From Streptococcus mitis (lineage in GTDB: Bacteria; Bacillota; Bacilli; Lactobacillales; Streptococcaceae): a stretch of DNA of 64,000 nt. The position numbers and the translations under genes are program-made. Positions 44,898-55,900 of this stretch are shown piece by piece; within the stretch, counting starts at the first letter, position 1; every line of letters begins with the position of its first letter. The stretch covers positions 1,004,001 to 1,068,000 of the forward strand of contig CP014326.1 of assembly GCA_001560895.1 (NCBI GenBank), in the 5' to 3' direction. The notes below the pieces were generated by a model that had not been told where the DNA came from, searched no databases, and was given only the letters and a program-made list of their open reading frames with translations.

Positions 44898-45772
44898 CCT
44901 ACATGATAATCTTTGTTCTACTGGTACTCCTACTTATTTTATCGATTTCCTTGATTCGCTACCACCTAGCACTTAAAAACTTGAGTCAACAAATCGAAGA
45001 CAAGATTCTTACGGGGAGTATGAAAAGAGTCGGAGTCAGCATTTTTTCCAAACATTTTTTACATCTCTACCAGCAGATTGAAAATCTATTTCAGGAAGTA
45101 GAACAATCTCGGTTGGTTATGAAAAGGGAAAAGCAGACTCTGGATATGGCCATCAGCAATATCGCCCATGATATTCGGACCCCTCTGACCATCGCTTCAG
45201 GCTACACCCAACAATTGATAAAGTCTCCTGAGAACAAAGCAGAAACCTTACAAAAAATAGCCCAGCATCTTGATTTAGTTTCCAAACGTTTGGAGGCTCT
45301 CCTAGAATATCGTCGTTTGATGGAAGGAGCTGTCAAACCGAAACTGGAAGAAGTGGAGCTTTCAACTTTTATCACCAAGAAGACTCTTGCTTATTATGAT
45401 GTTTTTCAGGCGGCAAATATCACGCTTGATTTTAAGGTCGAAGCTGGTTTGAAAATAAGGACTGATGAAGACTTACTGGATCGAATTTTACAAAATCTGC
45501 TTGGGAATGTCCTCAAACATGGCAAGGAAGAAGCACGTCTATCTTTGAGAAAGGAAAAGGAACAGCTTGTCCTAGAGATTGCAAACCTTGTCAAACAGCC
45601 CATCAAAAAAATAGAAAATCTCAGCAACCGTTTTTATTCTGAAAATCTATCTGATACGGAAGAATCCTCTGGTTTAGGTCTTTATATCACTGAGGAATTA
45701 TGCCATCTTCTTGGTTTAGAGATGAAACTAAGCACAGATGGACAGTGGTTGTCGGTTTTCATTTATTTTTAA
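44894..45772 (+). CDS. Sensor histidine kinase
   Basis: 292 residues with a single N-terminal membrane segment (about residues 3-23) and almost no extracellular part. The phospho-acceptor is H92 in AHDIRTPLT; the ATPase domain shows NLLGNVLKHG (N box) and SGLGLYI (G box). Such short kinases near lantibiotic-type ABC transporters usually sense through the transporter rather than directly. Convergent with the transporter genes, separated by a BOX element and a strong terminator. Confidence 0.9.
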   Translation: MTYMIIFVLLVLLLILSISLIRYHLALKNLSQQIEDKILTGSMKRVGVSIFSKHFLHLYQQIENLFQEVEQSRLVMKREKQTLDMAISNIAHDIRTPLTIASGYTQQLIKSPENKAETLQKIAQHLDLVSKRLEALLEYRRLMEGAVKPKLEEVELSTFITKKTLAYYDVFQAANITLDFKVEAGLKIRTDEDLLDRILQNLLGNVLKHGKEEARLSLRKEKEQLVLEIANLVKQPIKKIENLSNRFYSENLSDTEESSGLGLYITEELCHLLGLEMKLSTDGQWLSVFIYF

Positions 45773-45778
45773 CGAAAT

Positions 45779-45884
45779 AATACTCAATGAAAATCAAAGA
45801 GCAAACTAGGAAGCTAGCCGCAGGCTGTACTTGAGTACGGCAAGGCGACGTTGACGCGGTTTGAATTTGATTTTTGAAGAGTAG
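45779..45884 (+). repeat. BOX element (boxA-boxC, no boxB)
   Basis: The sequence ACTCAATGAAAATCAAAGAG ... GCTAGCCGCAGGCTG (boxC side) followed by TACGGCAAGGCGACGTTGAC ... GAAGAGTA (boxA side) is the well-known mitis-group BOX repeat, present with zero boxB units. It can fold into one long stem because its ends are complementary (ACTC...GAGT). Mobilised in trans and of debated regulatory effect. Confidence 0.88.
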
Positions 45885-45913
45885 AAACCTCCTCTGTAGG
45901 CTAGAGGAGGTTT
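45885..45913. terminator. Strong bidirectional terminator
   Basis: Perfect 11-bp stem AAACCTCCTCT / AGAGGAGGTTT, 7-nt loop, flanked by T-rich DNA, between converging kinase and permease genes. Confidence 0.9.
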
Positions 45914-45917
45914 CTTT

Positions 45918-46670
45918 TTATAGACTTTTCTTTTTGAAAACTGCTAGTCCACCTAGATTAAAGATTACAATAACAGCTAAGGTAACTATAAGTGTATAGA
46001 AAATGGATTCACTATTAGCAGTCATAGCATAGAAAAACTGCAATGATAAATATGGCAAAATTTTGATACTTGGGAAGATAAGCATTGGCATAGAAAGCAA
46101 GATAGAGCTGACCAAATAGCCAATAAATACTGCAAGATAAGAATGACTAACATAGAGGATGAAGGAAACAATAGAAAGCCAAGCAAGGAGGCAAAGCAAT
46201 TGAAGGAAAATGGTTATCAGTAGATTACCAATAAAGCCATCAGGCATGGTTCCAAATCCATTTAAGATAGTTGCTGGAATAAAGGCAATCACAAGGCTGA
46301 TGATAACTTGCAAGAGTGCAATACAAGTCAATACAAAGGCTTTGGCAAGGAAAAACTCGGTACGAGAGACACCCACTGTTAAATTATTTTTATAGAGTTT
46401 GCCGATTAAATCAACTCCAAGAACGAGGCAGGCTAGAACTATGCAGAGAAAAACGAGGTTTGAACCTTGACTAGATGCGTTAATCAGGGCTTGTACACCG
46501 TCCCAGCCATGGGTTGGAATATCTGGTTCTTCTGTCTGGATTGCCATCAGATGGCCAGTAGCTCCAAAAATAGCCCCCATTAACATGAGTAAAAAGAGAA
46601 TGAATTCTGTAATCCAGAATCCTTTGGAACGGAAAAGACGGTAAAAGTCTGCTTGAATGGTATGTATCAT
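45918..46670 (-). CDS. ABC-2 type transporter permease (lantibiotic immunity/BcrB-like)
   Basis: 250 residues, six hydrophobic segments; begins MIHTIQADFYRLFRSKGFWI, a typical ABC-2 permease start with a basic cytoplasmic helix before the first membrane segment, and a large loop between the first two segments. Works with the ATPase encoded 10 bp upstream. Permeases of this form export lantibiotics or bacitracin-like peptides from the membrane (self-protection). Substrate unknown. Confidence 0.85.
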   Translation of the reverse strand: MIHTIQADFYRLFRSKGFWITEFILFLLMLMGAIFGATGHLMAIQTEEPDIPTHGWDGVQALINASSQGSNLVFLCIVLACLVLGVDLIGKLYKNNLTVGVSRTEFFLAKAFVLTCIALLQVIISLVIAFIPATILNGFGTMPDGFIGNLLITIFLQLLCLLAWLSIVSFILYVSHSYLAVFIGYLVSSILLSMPMLIFPSIKILPYLSLQFFYAMTANSESIFYTLIVTLAVIVIFNLGGLAVFKKKSL

Positions 46671-46680
46671 GATTTTTCTC

Positions 46681-47589
46681 CTATTGGACCAATTGAGTGA
46701 AGTATTCTTCTAGGTTTTGACGGGCATAGTAAATCTCGTCAATGGCAACATCTGCCAAGGTTAATTCTTTGAGAATCTGTTTGACATCTTGTTCCTGACC
46801 AAAGATATGGATTTCATTTTCTGGATTAACAACCTTGAACTGGAGCTGGATTTGTTCTTTCAATACTTGACAAGCTTTCTCTTGATCAGCTGTCTTAAGA
46901 ACAATGTAATCCTCACTTAGTGTTTCAAATTCAGCTTTACTGATTTCACGGATAATCTTTCCTTGATCTAAAATACCAAAACGATTGGCTAGGAGATAGA
47001 GTTCTGACAAGATATGGCTAGAGATGAGAATGGTGATCCCTTTTTCTTGATTGAGCCGTTGAATCATCAGACGAAATTCTTTGATACCGATTGGGTCGAG
47101 ACCGTTGATAGGTTCATCTAAGATTAGGAAATCTGGTTTGGATAGGAGGGCAATGGCGATACCAAGTCTTTGTTTCATTCCTAGCGAGAAATCACGAAAG
47201 ACTTTTTTACCTGTATCTGACAAGCCTACATAGTCCAGCGTTTCTCGAATGACTTGATCAGCATTTGGAACATGACGAATCATACAGTAATATTTCAGGT
47301 TTTGATAGGCTGTTAAGTGATTATGAGCTACAGGTGATTCGATAACTGAACCTACTCGAGATAGAGACTTGCTCCATTCATTTTCCGAATGGCTAGAGAA
47401 GAGGGAAACTGTTCCTTTATCCGCAAAGAGTAGCTGCGTAATGATTTTTATCAAAGTGGTCTTCCCAGCTCCGTTCTTCCCGATAAGTCCATAAATATCT
47501 CCCTCTCTTATCGTTAGATGAAGATCCTGAAGGATAGCTTGTTTGTCGAAGTTTTTGGACAATCCATGAATGTCAAGTACTGTTTTCAT
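46681..47589 (-). CDS. ABC transporter ATPase (BcrA/lantibiotic immunity type)
   Basis: 302 residues from the ATG at 47589 (AAAAGGAGAG upstream); the longer open frame to 47643 has no RBS. Walker A GKNGAGKTT (about residues 38-46), signature FSLGMKQRLG (about 136-145), Walker B FLILDEPINGLDP (about 155-167), with a C-terminal ~90-residue extension typical of the BcrA/NatA group. The promoter region carries TATACT (minus strand, 47628-47623) and a direct repeat beyond it, so control by the neighbouring response regulator is likely. Confidence 0.9.
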   Translation of the reverse strand: MKTVLDIHGLSKNFDKQAILQDLHLTIREGDIYGLIGKNGAGKTTLIKIITQLLFADKGTVSLFSSHSENEWSKSLSRVGSVIESPVAHNHLTAYQNLKYYCMIRHVPNADQVIRETLDYVGLSDTGKKVFRDFSLGMKQRLGIAIALLSKPDFLILDEPINGLDPIGIKEFRLMIQRLNQEKGITILISSHILSELYLLANRFGILDQGKIIREISKAEFETLSEDYIVLKTADQEKACQVLKEQIQLQFKVVNPENEIHIFGQEQDVKQILKELTLADVAIDEIYYARQNLEEYFTQLVQ

Positions 47590-47657
47590 GATTCTCTCCT
47601 TTTGATTTATTTTGATAACTTTAGTATAAAGCATAGAAATCAAAGAAAGCTCAAGGA

Positions 47658-47677
47658 TTTCTAAAGAGTTTCTAAAG
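47658..47677 (-). promoter_or_regulatory. 11-bp-period direct repeat, likely response-regulator site
   Basis: TTTCTAAAG occurs at 47658-47666 and 47669-47677 (plus-strand reading), exactly one helical turn apart. It lies ~30-54 bp upstream of the TATACT of the ABC operon, the usual place for an OmpR-type activator, and no good -35 is present. Confidence 0.65.
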
Positions 47678-47702
47678 TTTTAGGAATTCTTAAATATCAA
47701 AA

Positions 47703-47722
47703 CCCAGTTGACATGAACTGGG
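47703..47722 (-). terminator. Terminator of the HAD phosphatase gene
   Basis: CCCAGTT / AACTGGG, 6-nt loop, followed on the minus strand by TTTTG. Confidence 0.8.
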
Positions 47723-47730
47723 CTTCTTAA

Positions 47731-48540
47731 TTATAAAATATATTTCTCAATGGCACGCGCAACGCCGTCTTCTTCGTTGCTTGCTGTAACGGCATCCGCA
47801 AGAGATTTGACATAATCGCTGGCATTTCCCATTGCAATTCCAAGCCCTGCAAATTGGAGCATTTCAATATCGTTATTGGCATCGCCCATAGCCATAATTT
47901 CTGAGGAATCAATCTTCAGAATCTCTGCCAGTCGTGAAAGAGCGGTAGCCTTTGTCGTTCCAAGTGGCATGGCTTCATAAATGACAGGCTGCGAACGAAC
48001 ACCACTGAATCGTTGACAGAGTTCTGTAGCAAAACGCTCTTCAAAATCGTCTGTTTGCTCCTCTGTACCTAAAAACATACCTTGGAACATACGATACTTG
48101 CCACTGGTAGCTTCCTCAAGGGAAATTTCAGTCAGGTCTGAAAAGACTAGGTCGGCATCATTTTGGATGACTTGATTGGGCTTGCCACCGAGGACAAAAT
48201 AATGTTCCTCATCAAAAAGAGTCAACTGAACATCACTTTTTTCAGCTAGATCATAGAGGTATTCGATATCAGCTGGACTAAGTTCTTGCCAGTCAACCAA
48301 ACTCCAATCGCTAGTCTGGTGGGTTGAGCAACCGTTGTTAACAATCACATACTCATTCTGGAGGTCAAGCCCCAGTTTTTTGTAGTAGGGGAGGACACCG
48401 AAAAGTGGACGACCCGTACAGAGGACCAGTTTGACACCTTTTTCAATGGCTTGGTGAATAGCAGTAATGTGAGCTTGCGGGATTTCCTTGGCTTCATTAA
48501 GGAGGGTTCCATCCATATCCAAGGCTAGTAGTTTAATCAT
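47731..48540 (-). CDS. Cof-type HAD superfamily phosphatase
   Basis: 269 residues from ATG 48540 (GAAGGAAG upstream), starting MIKLLALDMDGTLLNEAKEI. The DMDGT nucleophile motif, CTGRP near residue 43, and the C-terminal GDANNDIEML (about residue 215) define the HAD IIB (Cof) group, which dephosphorylates sugar phosphates and cofactors. Substrate not predictable. Confidence 0.92.
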   Translation of the reverse strand: MIKLLALDMDGTLLNEAKEIPQAHITAIHQAIEKGVKLVLCTGRPLFGVLPYYKKLGLDLQNEYVIVNNGCSTHQTSDWSLVDWQELSPADIEYLYDLAEKSDVQLTLFDEEHYFVLGGKPNQVIQNDADLVFSDLTEISLEEATSGKYRMFQGMFLGTEEQTDDFEERFATELCQRFSGVRSQPVIYEAMPLGTTKATALSRLAEILKIDSSEIMAMGDANNDIEMLQFAGLGIAMGNASDYVKSLADAVTASNEEDGVARAIEKYIL

Positions 48541-48627
48541 AGGTCTTCCTTCTTTATCTTTTGGTATTATTATAGCATATAGACTATAAAATGTCTGACA
48601 GAATTGTAACATTTCACTTTCCTTTTC

Positions 48628-48676
48628 TTGAAAAACAAAATAAATTCTTATATAATATGTATACTTAATATTTAAG
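48628..48676 (+). promoter_or_regulatory. Promoter and dyad of the MarR gene
   Basis: TTGAAA (48628-48633), 17-bp spacer, TATAAT (48651-48656). CTTAATATTTAAG (48664-48676) is a perfect 5-bp dyad at the transcription start, overlapping the RBS, and fits an autoregulatory MarR site. Confidence 0.6.
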
Positions 48677-48684
48677 GAGAAATA

Positions 48685-49146
48685 ATGTCAAAGTATCACT
48701 TTAATTCAATTTACAAAAATGATGAAACAGAGTCTACAGGTCTTCTTTTCATTAAAGTTTACAACAAGTGGGAAAGTAATTTAAAAAGAGTTTTGAAATC
48801 GGTTGGCCTCACTTTGCCTCAATTTATCGTTTTAACCTCGCTCTTGTTTTTGAATAATAGAGAGGAATATGTAACGCAAGTTGATATTGCTCGGTTCACT
48901 GGTATGGATGTCATGACGGTTTCCCAGATTGTTAGACTACTGGAGAAGAAGGACTACATTAGACGTGATCAACATCCAAAGGATAGTCGGGCAAAACTGG
49001 TCTCAGTGACGAAGTCTGGCGCGGAGAAGGTCAATCAAGCCCTACCCTTAGTAGAAGGGATTGATGAAAAATTTTTTGAAAAACTTTCTAACGATAGAGA
49101 AAGTTTTAATCGCATGTTAGCAGTGTTGGAGGATAAAAATGCCTAG
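48685..49146 (+). CDS. MarR family transcriptional regulator
   Basis: 153 residues. Winged helix with recognition helix DVMTVSQIVRLLEKKDYIRR (about residues 76-95) and wing DQHPKDSRAKLVSVTKSG. Two helices at each end form the dimer. The ligand is unknown. Overlaps the EVE-domain gene by 8 bp, so the regulated function may involve that protein. Confidence 0.9.
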   Translation: MSKYHFNSIYKNDETESTGLLFIKVYNKWESNLKRVLKSVGLTLPQFIVLTSLLFLNNREEYVTQVDIARFTGMDVMTVSQIVRLLEKKDYIRRDQHPKDSRAKLVSVTKSGAEKVNQALPLVEGIDEKFFEKLSNDRESFNRMLAVLEDKNA

Positions 49147-49558
49147 ATATTGGGTTGGAGTTGTTTCAAAGAACCATGTTTTAAGAGGAGTTGAAGGGAA
49201 TTTTTGTCAGGTCTGTCATGGAAAGGGCGGCCCCTTAAACCGTATGAAAAAAGGAGACTACCTTTTATACTATAGCCCAAAATACGATATGAATGGTCAA
49301 GATAAGTTACAGGCTTTTGTGGCCGTAGGTAAAATTATAGATGACAAAGCCTATCAAGTAGAGCAATTTGAAGGTTTCTTTCCCTTTAGACGAAATGTCG
49401 AGTATTATCTACCAGTCAAAGATTGTTCCATAGAAATAGCCAGACAACATCCTGAATGGAGAGACTATACTTCTCGACTTCGTTATGGACATTTTGAAGT
49501 TTCCAAAGACTTTTTCCTCTATATCTTTCATCATATGAAAGTGGATGATGAAGTATGA
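49139..49558 (+). CDS. EVE domain protein
   Basis: 139 residues. Starts MPRYWVGVVSKNHVLRGVEG with GDYLLYYSPKY and AFVAVGKI, the pattern of the EVE (PUA-like) domain, UPF0310 group. EVE domains recognise modified bases in DNA or RNA; streptococcal targets are unknown. The cysteine pair in NFCQVCHGKGG is notable. Translationally coupled to the MarR gene. Confidence 0.87.
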   Translation: MPRYWVGVVSKNHVLRGVEGNFCQVCHGKGGPLNRMKKGDYLLYYSPKYDMNGQDKLQAFVAVGKIIDDKAYQVEQFEGFFPFRRNVEYYLPVKDCSIEIARQHPEWRDYTSRLRYGHFEVSKDFFLYIFHHMKVDDEV

Positions 49559-49599
49559 TTGATTTGCTAGTTAAATGATTATCAACTAGAATTTTGGAT

Positions 49600-49628
49600 T
49601 TGGACTGTGAAGCGAACTTTGCTATAAT
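49600..49628 (+). promoter_or_regulatory. Promoter of rexBA
   Basis: TTGGAC (49600-49605), 17-bp spacer ending TGC, TATAAT (49623-49628). Confidence 0.8.
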
Positions 49629-49664
49629 AGAGTAAGAAACTTTGATAAACCAAACGAGGCAGAG

Positions 49665-52600
49665 ATGAAAATACTTTATACGGATATTCGGACTTCTTTG
49701 ACAGAAATCTTGACCAGAGAGGCGGAAGAGCTGGTTGCTACTGGTAAGCGGGTTTTCTACATTGCTCCCAACTCTCTTTCATTTGAAAAGGAACGCGCCG
49801 TGCTGGAATGCTTGTCCCAGCAGGCTTCTTTTGCGATTACCGTCACGCGCTTTGTGCAGATGGCTCGTTATCTGGTCTTGAATGACTTGCCTGCTAAGAC
49901 CAGTCTTGATGATATCGGTCTTGGGATGGCCTTTTACAAGTGCCTTGCCGAACTTGATCCCAAGGATTTACGTGTTTATGGTGCGATTAAGCAGGATCCT
50001 CAATTCATCCAGCAGTTGATTGATCTTTATCACGAGATGACCAAAGCTCAAATGAGTTTTTTGGACTTGGAGAGTTTGACGGATGAGGACAAGAGAGCCG
50101 ATTTACTCTTGATTTTTGAGAAAGTAACGGCCTATCTCAATCAAGGCCAGTTAGCTCAGGGAAGTCAGCTGTCCCATTTGATTGAGGCTATTGAGAATGA
50201 CAAAGTAAGTAGTGATTTTACTCAAATCTCTTTGGTCATTGATGGATTTACCCGTTTTTCTGCCGAGGAAGAGCGAATTGTGGACCTACTTCACGGCAAG
50301 GGTGTTGAGATTGTCATTGGAGCCTATGCTAGTAATAAAGCTTATACCAGTCCCTTTAGCGAGGGCAATCTCTATCAAGCTAGTGTGGAGTTTCTCCATC
50401 ATCTAGCCTCTAAATACCAAACTCCTGCTCTGGATTGTTCTCAAACTCATGAGCAGATGGATAGTTTTGACAAGGCCTCTCGTTTGCTGGAGTCTTCTTA
50501 TGATTTTTCAGAACTCACATTGGATGTAGATGATAAGGACCGTGAAAACTTACAAATCTGGTCTTGCTTGACACAAAAGGAGGAGTTGGAGTTAGTAGCC
50601 CGTAGCATCCGTCAGAAATTACATGCCAATCCAGACCTGAGTTACAAGCATTTCCGTATTCTCTTAGGTGATGTGCCTTCTTATCAATTATCTCTAAAAA
50701 CGATTTTTGACCAGTATCAGATTTCTTTCTATCTTGGTAGAAGCGAATCCATGGCGCATCATCCCTTGACTCAGTTTGTCGAGTCTATTTTAGCTTTAAA
50801 ACGCTATCGTTTCCGTCAGGAAGATTTGATTAATCTCCTCAGAACTGGTTTATATACCGACCTTAATCAGTCTGATATTGATGCTTTTGAGCAATATATC
50901 CGCTATCTTGGCATCAATGGCTTACCAGCCTTTCAGCAAACCTTCACCAAATCCCACCATGGAAAATTTGATTTAGGGCGTTTAAATGCTCTTCGTCTGC
51001 GTATTTTAACACCTCTTGAAACTCTTTTTGCTAGCCGAAAACAAAAGGTTGAAAATCTCTTGCAAAAGTGGAACTCTTTTCTAAAAGAAGGTGCTGTGAC
51101 CAAGCAGTTACAAGATTTGACAGCCACTATGGAAACTGTAGAACAGGAAAGACAAGCCGAAGTTTGGAAGGCTTTCTGTCATGTTTTAGAACAATTTGCG
51201 ACCGTTTTTGCTGGTTCGCAAGTTAATCTAGAAGACTTCCTTGCCTTGCTTTATTCTGGGATGAGTCTATCTCAGTATCGCACCATTCCAGCAACAGTAG
51301 ACACTGTTCTGGTGCAGAGTTACGATTTGATTGCACCACTGACTGCTGACTTTGTCTACGCCATTGGATTGACTCAGGATCATTTACCAAAAATTGCGCA
51401 AAATACCAGTCTTTTGACAGATGAAGAAAGGCAAAACCTAAACCAAGCGACAGAGGAAGGGGCACAATTACTGATTGCCAGCAGTGAAAATCTCAAGAAA
51501 AATCGCTACACTATGCTTTCCTTGGTCAATTCTGCTCGCAAGCAGTTGGTCTTGTCAGCTCCAAGCCTTTTTAACGAAAGTGAAAGCAAGGAATCTGCCT
51601 ATCTTCAAGAGCTGGTCCATTTTGGATTTAGTCGAAAAGAGAAGAGAATGAATCAAAAAGGGCTGTCTAAGGAAGATATGGGGTCATATCATAGTCTTTT
51701 GTCTAGTCTGGTTGCCTATCACCAGCAGGGTGATACGAGTGATAGGGAGCAAGATTTGACCTTTGTCAAGGTTCTGGCGCGTGTCATGGGTAAAAAACTA
51801 GAACAGCAAGGTCTGGAAAATCCAGCCCTCCCAACCAGTCCAAGCAGTAAGCAGTTGACCAAGGATACCTTACAGGCTCTCTATCCAGCTGACAAGGAAT
51901 TTTACCTGTCTACGTCTGGTTTGACGGAGTTTTACCGAAACCAATACAGTTATTTCCTCCGCTACGTGTTAGGCTTGCAGGAGGAATTACGTCTGCGTCC
52001 TGATGCCCGCAGTCACGGAAATTTCTTGCATCGCATTTTTGAACGTGCCTTGCAGTTGTCTGACGAAGATTCCTTTGACCAACGTCTAGAACAAGCTATC
52101 CAAGAAACCAGTCAAGAACGCGAATTTGAGGCTATTTATCAGGAAAGTTTGGAAGCCCAGTTTACCAAGGAAGTCCTACTTGATATAGCTTGGACGACTG
52201 GACATATTCTCCGCCATAATCCAGTTATTGAAACCATCAAAGAAGAAGCAAATTTTGGTGGAAAAGAGCAAGCCTTTATTCAATTGGATAACGGTCGCAG
52301 TGTCTTTGTACGAGGCAAGGTTGACCGCATTGACCGATTGAAAGCTGATGGAGCGATAGGAGTAGTAGACTACAAGTCTAGTCTAACTCAGTTCCAATTT
52401 CCTCATTTCTTTAATGGGCTCAATTCCCAGTTGCCAACCTATCTAGCTGCCTTAAAAAGAGAAGGGGAGCAGAACTTTTTTGGTGCCATGTACTTGGAAA
52501 TGGCTGAGCCTGTCCAATCTTTGATGGCCGTTAAAAGTCTAGCAGGTGCAGTAGTAGAAGCTAGCAAGTCAATGAAATATCAAGGGATCTTTTTAGAAAA

Positions 52601-52940
52601 AGAAAGCAGTCATTTGGGCGAATTTTACAATAAAAACAAGGCTAATCAGCTGACAGATGAGGAATTTCAGCTCCTACTGGACTACAATGCCCATCTTTAC
52701 AAGAAAGCGGCTGAGAAGATTTTAGAAGGCCAGTTTGCTATCAATCCTTATACTGAAAATGGCAGAAGTATTGCCCCATATGTTCAGCAACATCAAGCCA
52801 TCACAGGATTTGAAGCCAATTACCACTTGGGCCAAGCCCGTTTTCTAGAAAAGTTGGACTTGGCTGATGGCAAGCGTCTGGTCGGAGAAAAACTCAAGCA
52901 AGCTTGGTTTGAAAAAATAAGAGAGGAGTTGAATCGATGA
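49665..52940 (+). CDS. rexB: ATP-dependent nuclease subunit B (RexB/AddB)
   Basis: 1091 residues. N-terminal inactivated helicase-like part ([20 protein letters not shown]) and a C-terminal RecB-like nuclease with DRIDRL and VVDYKSS (about residues 885-905). With RexA it forms the AddAB-type enzyme that resects double-strand breaks, recognises Chi and feeds RecA recombination. The stop overlaps the rexA start by 4 bp. Full family length. Confidence 0.94.
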   Translation: MKILYTDIRTSLTEILTREAEELVATGKRVFYIAPNSLSFEKERAVLECLSQQASFAITVTRFVQMARYLVLNDLPAKTSLDDIGLGMAFYKCLAELDPKDLRVYGAIKQDPQFIQQLIDLYHEMTKAQMSFLDLESLTDEDKRADLLLIFEKVTAYLNQGQLAQGSQLSHLIEAIENDKVSSDFTQISLVIDGFTRFSAEEERIVDLLHGKGVEIVIGAYASNKAYTSPFSEGNLYQASVEFLHHLASKYQTPALDCSQTHEQMDSFDKASRLLESSYDFSELTLDVDDKDRENLQIWSCLTQKEELELVARSIRQKLHANPDLSYKHFRILLGDVPSYQLSLKTIFDQYQISFYLGRSESMAHHPLTQFVESILALKRYRFRQEDLINLLRTGLYTDLNQSDIDAFEQYIRYLGINGLPAFQQTFTKSHHGKFDLGRLNALRLRILTPLETLFASRKQKVENLLQKWNSFLKEGAVTKQLQDLTATMETVEQERQAEVWKAFCHVLEQFATVFAGSQVNLEDFLALLYSGMSLSQYRTIPATVDTVLVQSYDLIAPLTADFVYAIGLTQDHLPKIAQNTSLLTDEERQNLNQATEEGAQLLIASSENLKKNRYTMLSLVNSARKQLVLSAPSLFNESESKESAYLQELVHFGFSRKEKRMNQKGLSKEDMGSYHSLLSSLVAYHQQGDTSDREQDLTFVKVLARVMGKKLEQQGLENPALPTSPSSKQLTKDTLQALYPADKEFYLSTSGLTEFYRNQYSYFLRYVLGLQEELRLRPDARSHGNFLHRIFERALQLSDEDSFDQRLEQAIQETSQEREFEAIYQESLEAQFTKEVLLDIAWTTGHILRHNPVIETIKEEANFGGKEQAFIQLDNGRSVFVRGKVDRIDRLKADGAIGVVDYKSSLTQFQFPHFFNGLNSQLPTYLAALKREGEQNFFGAMYLEMAEPVQSLMAVKSLAGAVVEASKSMKYQGIFLEKESSHLGEFYNKNKANQLTDEEFQLLLDYNAHLYKKAAEKILEGQFAINPYTENGRSIAPYVQQHQAITGFEANYHLGQARFLEKLDLADGKRLVGEKLKQAWFEKIREELNR

Positions 52941-55900
52941 AGCCTATTCCCTTTTTAAGTGAGGAGGAGATTCAAAAACTGCAAGAAGCAGAAGCGCATT
53001 CGAGCAAGGAACAAAAGAAAACTGCCGAGCAAATTGAAGCTATCTACACTTCTGGTCAGAATATTCTCGTTTCAGCGTCGGCTGGTTCTGGTAAAACCTT
53101 TGTCATGGCCGAGCGTATTCTGGACCAATTAGCGCGTGGAGTGGAAATCAGTCAACTCTTTATCTCAACCTTTACCGTTAAGGCTGCCACAGAGCTTAAA
53201 GAACGTTTAGAGAAAAAAATCAGCCAACAAATCCAAGAAATGGATGATGTCGAGCTCAAACAACACTTGGGCCGCCAGTTGGCAGACCTACCCAACGCTG
53301 CCATCGGAACCATGGACTCTTTTACACAAAAATTTCTTGGCAAACATGGCTATCTGCTTGATATTGCGCCTAATTTCCGTATTTTACAAAACCAAAGCGA
53401 GCAACTTCTTTTAAAAAATGAAGTCTTTCATGAGGTATTTGAAGCCCATTATCAAGGTAAACAGAAAGAGACCTTTAGCCATTTGCTGAAAAACTTTGCA
53501 GGACGTGGCAAGGATGAACGTGGTCTGCGCCAGCAGGTCTATAAAATCTATGACTTCCTCCAATCCACCAGTAATCCTCAAAAGTGGCTGAGTGAATCTT
53601 TCCTCAAAGGCTTTGAAAAGGCTGATTTTACCAGTGAAAAAGAAAAACTGACTGAGCAAATCCAGCAAGCCCTTTGGGATTTGGAAAGTTTCTTCCGTTA
53701 TCATCTGGATAATGATGCCAAGGAGTTTCCAAAGGCCGCTTATCTAGAGAATGTTCAGTTGATTTTAGATGAAATTGGCTCCCTAAATCAGGAATCCGAT
53801 AGTCAGGCTTATCAGGCAGTGCTTGCGCGTGTTGTCGCCATTTCGAAAGAAAAAAACGGTCGGGCTCTGACGAATGCCAGTCGTAAGGCTGATTTGAAGC
53901 CCCTGGCGGATGCCTACAACGAAGAAAGAAAGGTCCAGTTTGCTAAACTAGGACAACTGTCAGACCAGGTAACCATTCTCGACTATCAAGAACGTTATCA
54001 TCAAGACACCTGGGAACTAGCTAAGACCTTCCAAACTTTCATGAGTGATTTTGTGGAGGCTTATCGTCAGCGAAAACGTCAGGAAAATGCCTTTGAATTC
54101 GCTGATATCAGCCATTACACTATTGAGATTTTAGAGAATTTCCCGCAAGTTCGTGAGGCTTATCAAGAACGTTTCCACGAAGTCATGGTCGATGAGTATC
54201 AGGACACCAACCACATTCAAGAACGGATGTTGGAATTGCTGTCTAATGGCCACAATCGCTTTATGGTGGGGGATATCAAGCAGTCTATCTACCGTTTCCG
54301 TCAGGCAGATCCGCAGATTTTTAATGAAAAATTCCAACGCTATGCGCAAAATCCTCAAGAAGGAAAGCTCATTCTGCTCAAGGAAAATTTCCGTAGCAGT
54401 TCAGAAGTGCTGTCAGCAACCAATGATGTATTTGAACGGCTCATGGACCAAGAGGTCGGAGAAATCAACTATGACAGCATGCACCAGCTTGTCTTTGCTA
54501 ATACCAAACTGACTCCCAATCCAGACAACAAGGCGGAATTTCTCCTCTACGATAAGGACGACAGCGAGCAAGAGGAAGAAGAGAGCCAAGCAGAAACGAA
54601 ATTAACAGGTGAAATGCGCCTGGTCATCAAGGAAATACTTAAACTCCATCAGGAAAAAGGTGTTTCTTTTAAGGAAATTTCCCTTTTGACTTCCAGCCGC
54701 AGCCGTAATGATCAAATTCTCCTTGCCTTATCTGAATACGGGATACCTGTCAAAACCGACGGCGAGCAAAACAATTATCTCCAATCCTTAGAAGTACAAG
54801 TCATGCTGGACACCCTGCGTGTCATTCATAATCCCCTGCAAGACTATGCCTTGGTTGCCCTTATGAAGTCTCCTATGTTTGGCTTTGATGAGGATGAGTT
54901 AGCACGTTTATCTCTTCAGAAAGCAGAGGATAAAGTCCACGAAAATCTATATGAGAAACTGGCCAATGCTCAAAAACAGTCAACAAGCCAGAAAAAATTG
55001 ATCCACACAGCTTTAGCTGAAAAACTAAATCAATTCATGAATATCTTGGATTCTTGGCGTCTGTATGCCAAAACCCACTCCCTCTATGACCTGATTTGGA
55101 AGATTTACAACGACCGTTTTTACTACGATTATGTTGGGGCTTTGCCAAATGGCCCTGCTAGACAGGCCAATCTCTATGCCCTAGCTCTGCGAGCTGACCA
55201 GTTTGAAAAGAGCAATTTCAAAGGTTTGTCGCGTTTTATTCGTATGATTGACCAAGTCCTAGAAGCCCAGCACGATCTTGCGAGCGTGGCTGTCGCACCG
55301 CCAAAAGACGCGGTAGAGCTCATGACTATTCACAAGAGTAAAGGGTTGGAGTTCCCTTACGTCTTTATCCTCAATATGGATCAAGATTTCAACAAACAAG
55401 ACAGCATGTCAGAAGTCATTCTCAGCCGTAAAAATGGACTAGGTGTCAAGTATATTGCCAAGATGGAGACAGGAGCAGTGGAAGCTCACTATCCTAAAAG
55501 CATCAAACTCTCCATTCCTAGCCTAACTTATATACAGAATGAAGAGGAATTACAACTGGCAAGCTACTCAGAGCAGATGCGTCTACTGTATGTTGCCATG
55601 ACGCGGGCTGAGAAAAAGCTCTATCTTGTCGGCAAGGGATCTCGTGAAAAGCTGGAATCCAAGGAATACCCAGCAGCTAAAAATGGGAAACTAAATAGCA
55701 ATACCAGACTGCAAGCCAAGAATTTCCAAGATTGGCTTTGGGCTATCAGTAAAGTATTTGCCAAGGATCATCTCAACTTTAGCTATCGTTTTGTTGGTGA
55801 AGATCAGTTGACTAGAGAAAGCGTCGGAGAATTGGAAACCAAGAGTCCTCTCCAAGATAGCTCCCAAGCTGACAACCGCCAGTCTGAAACCATCAAAGAA

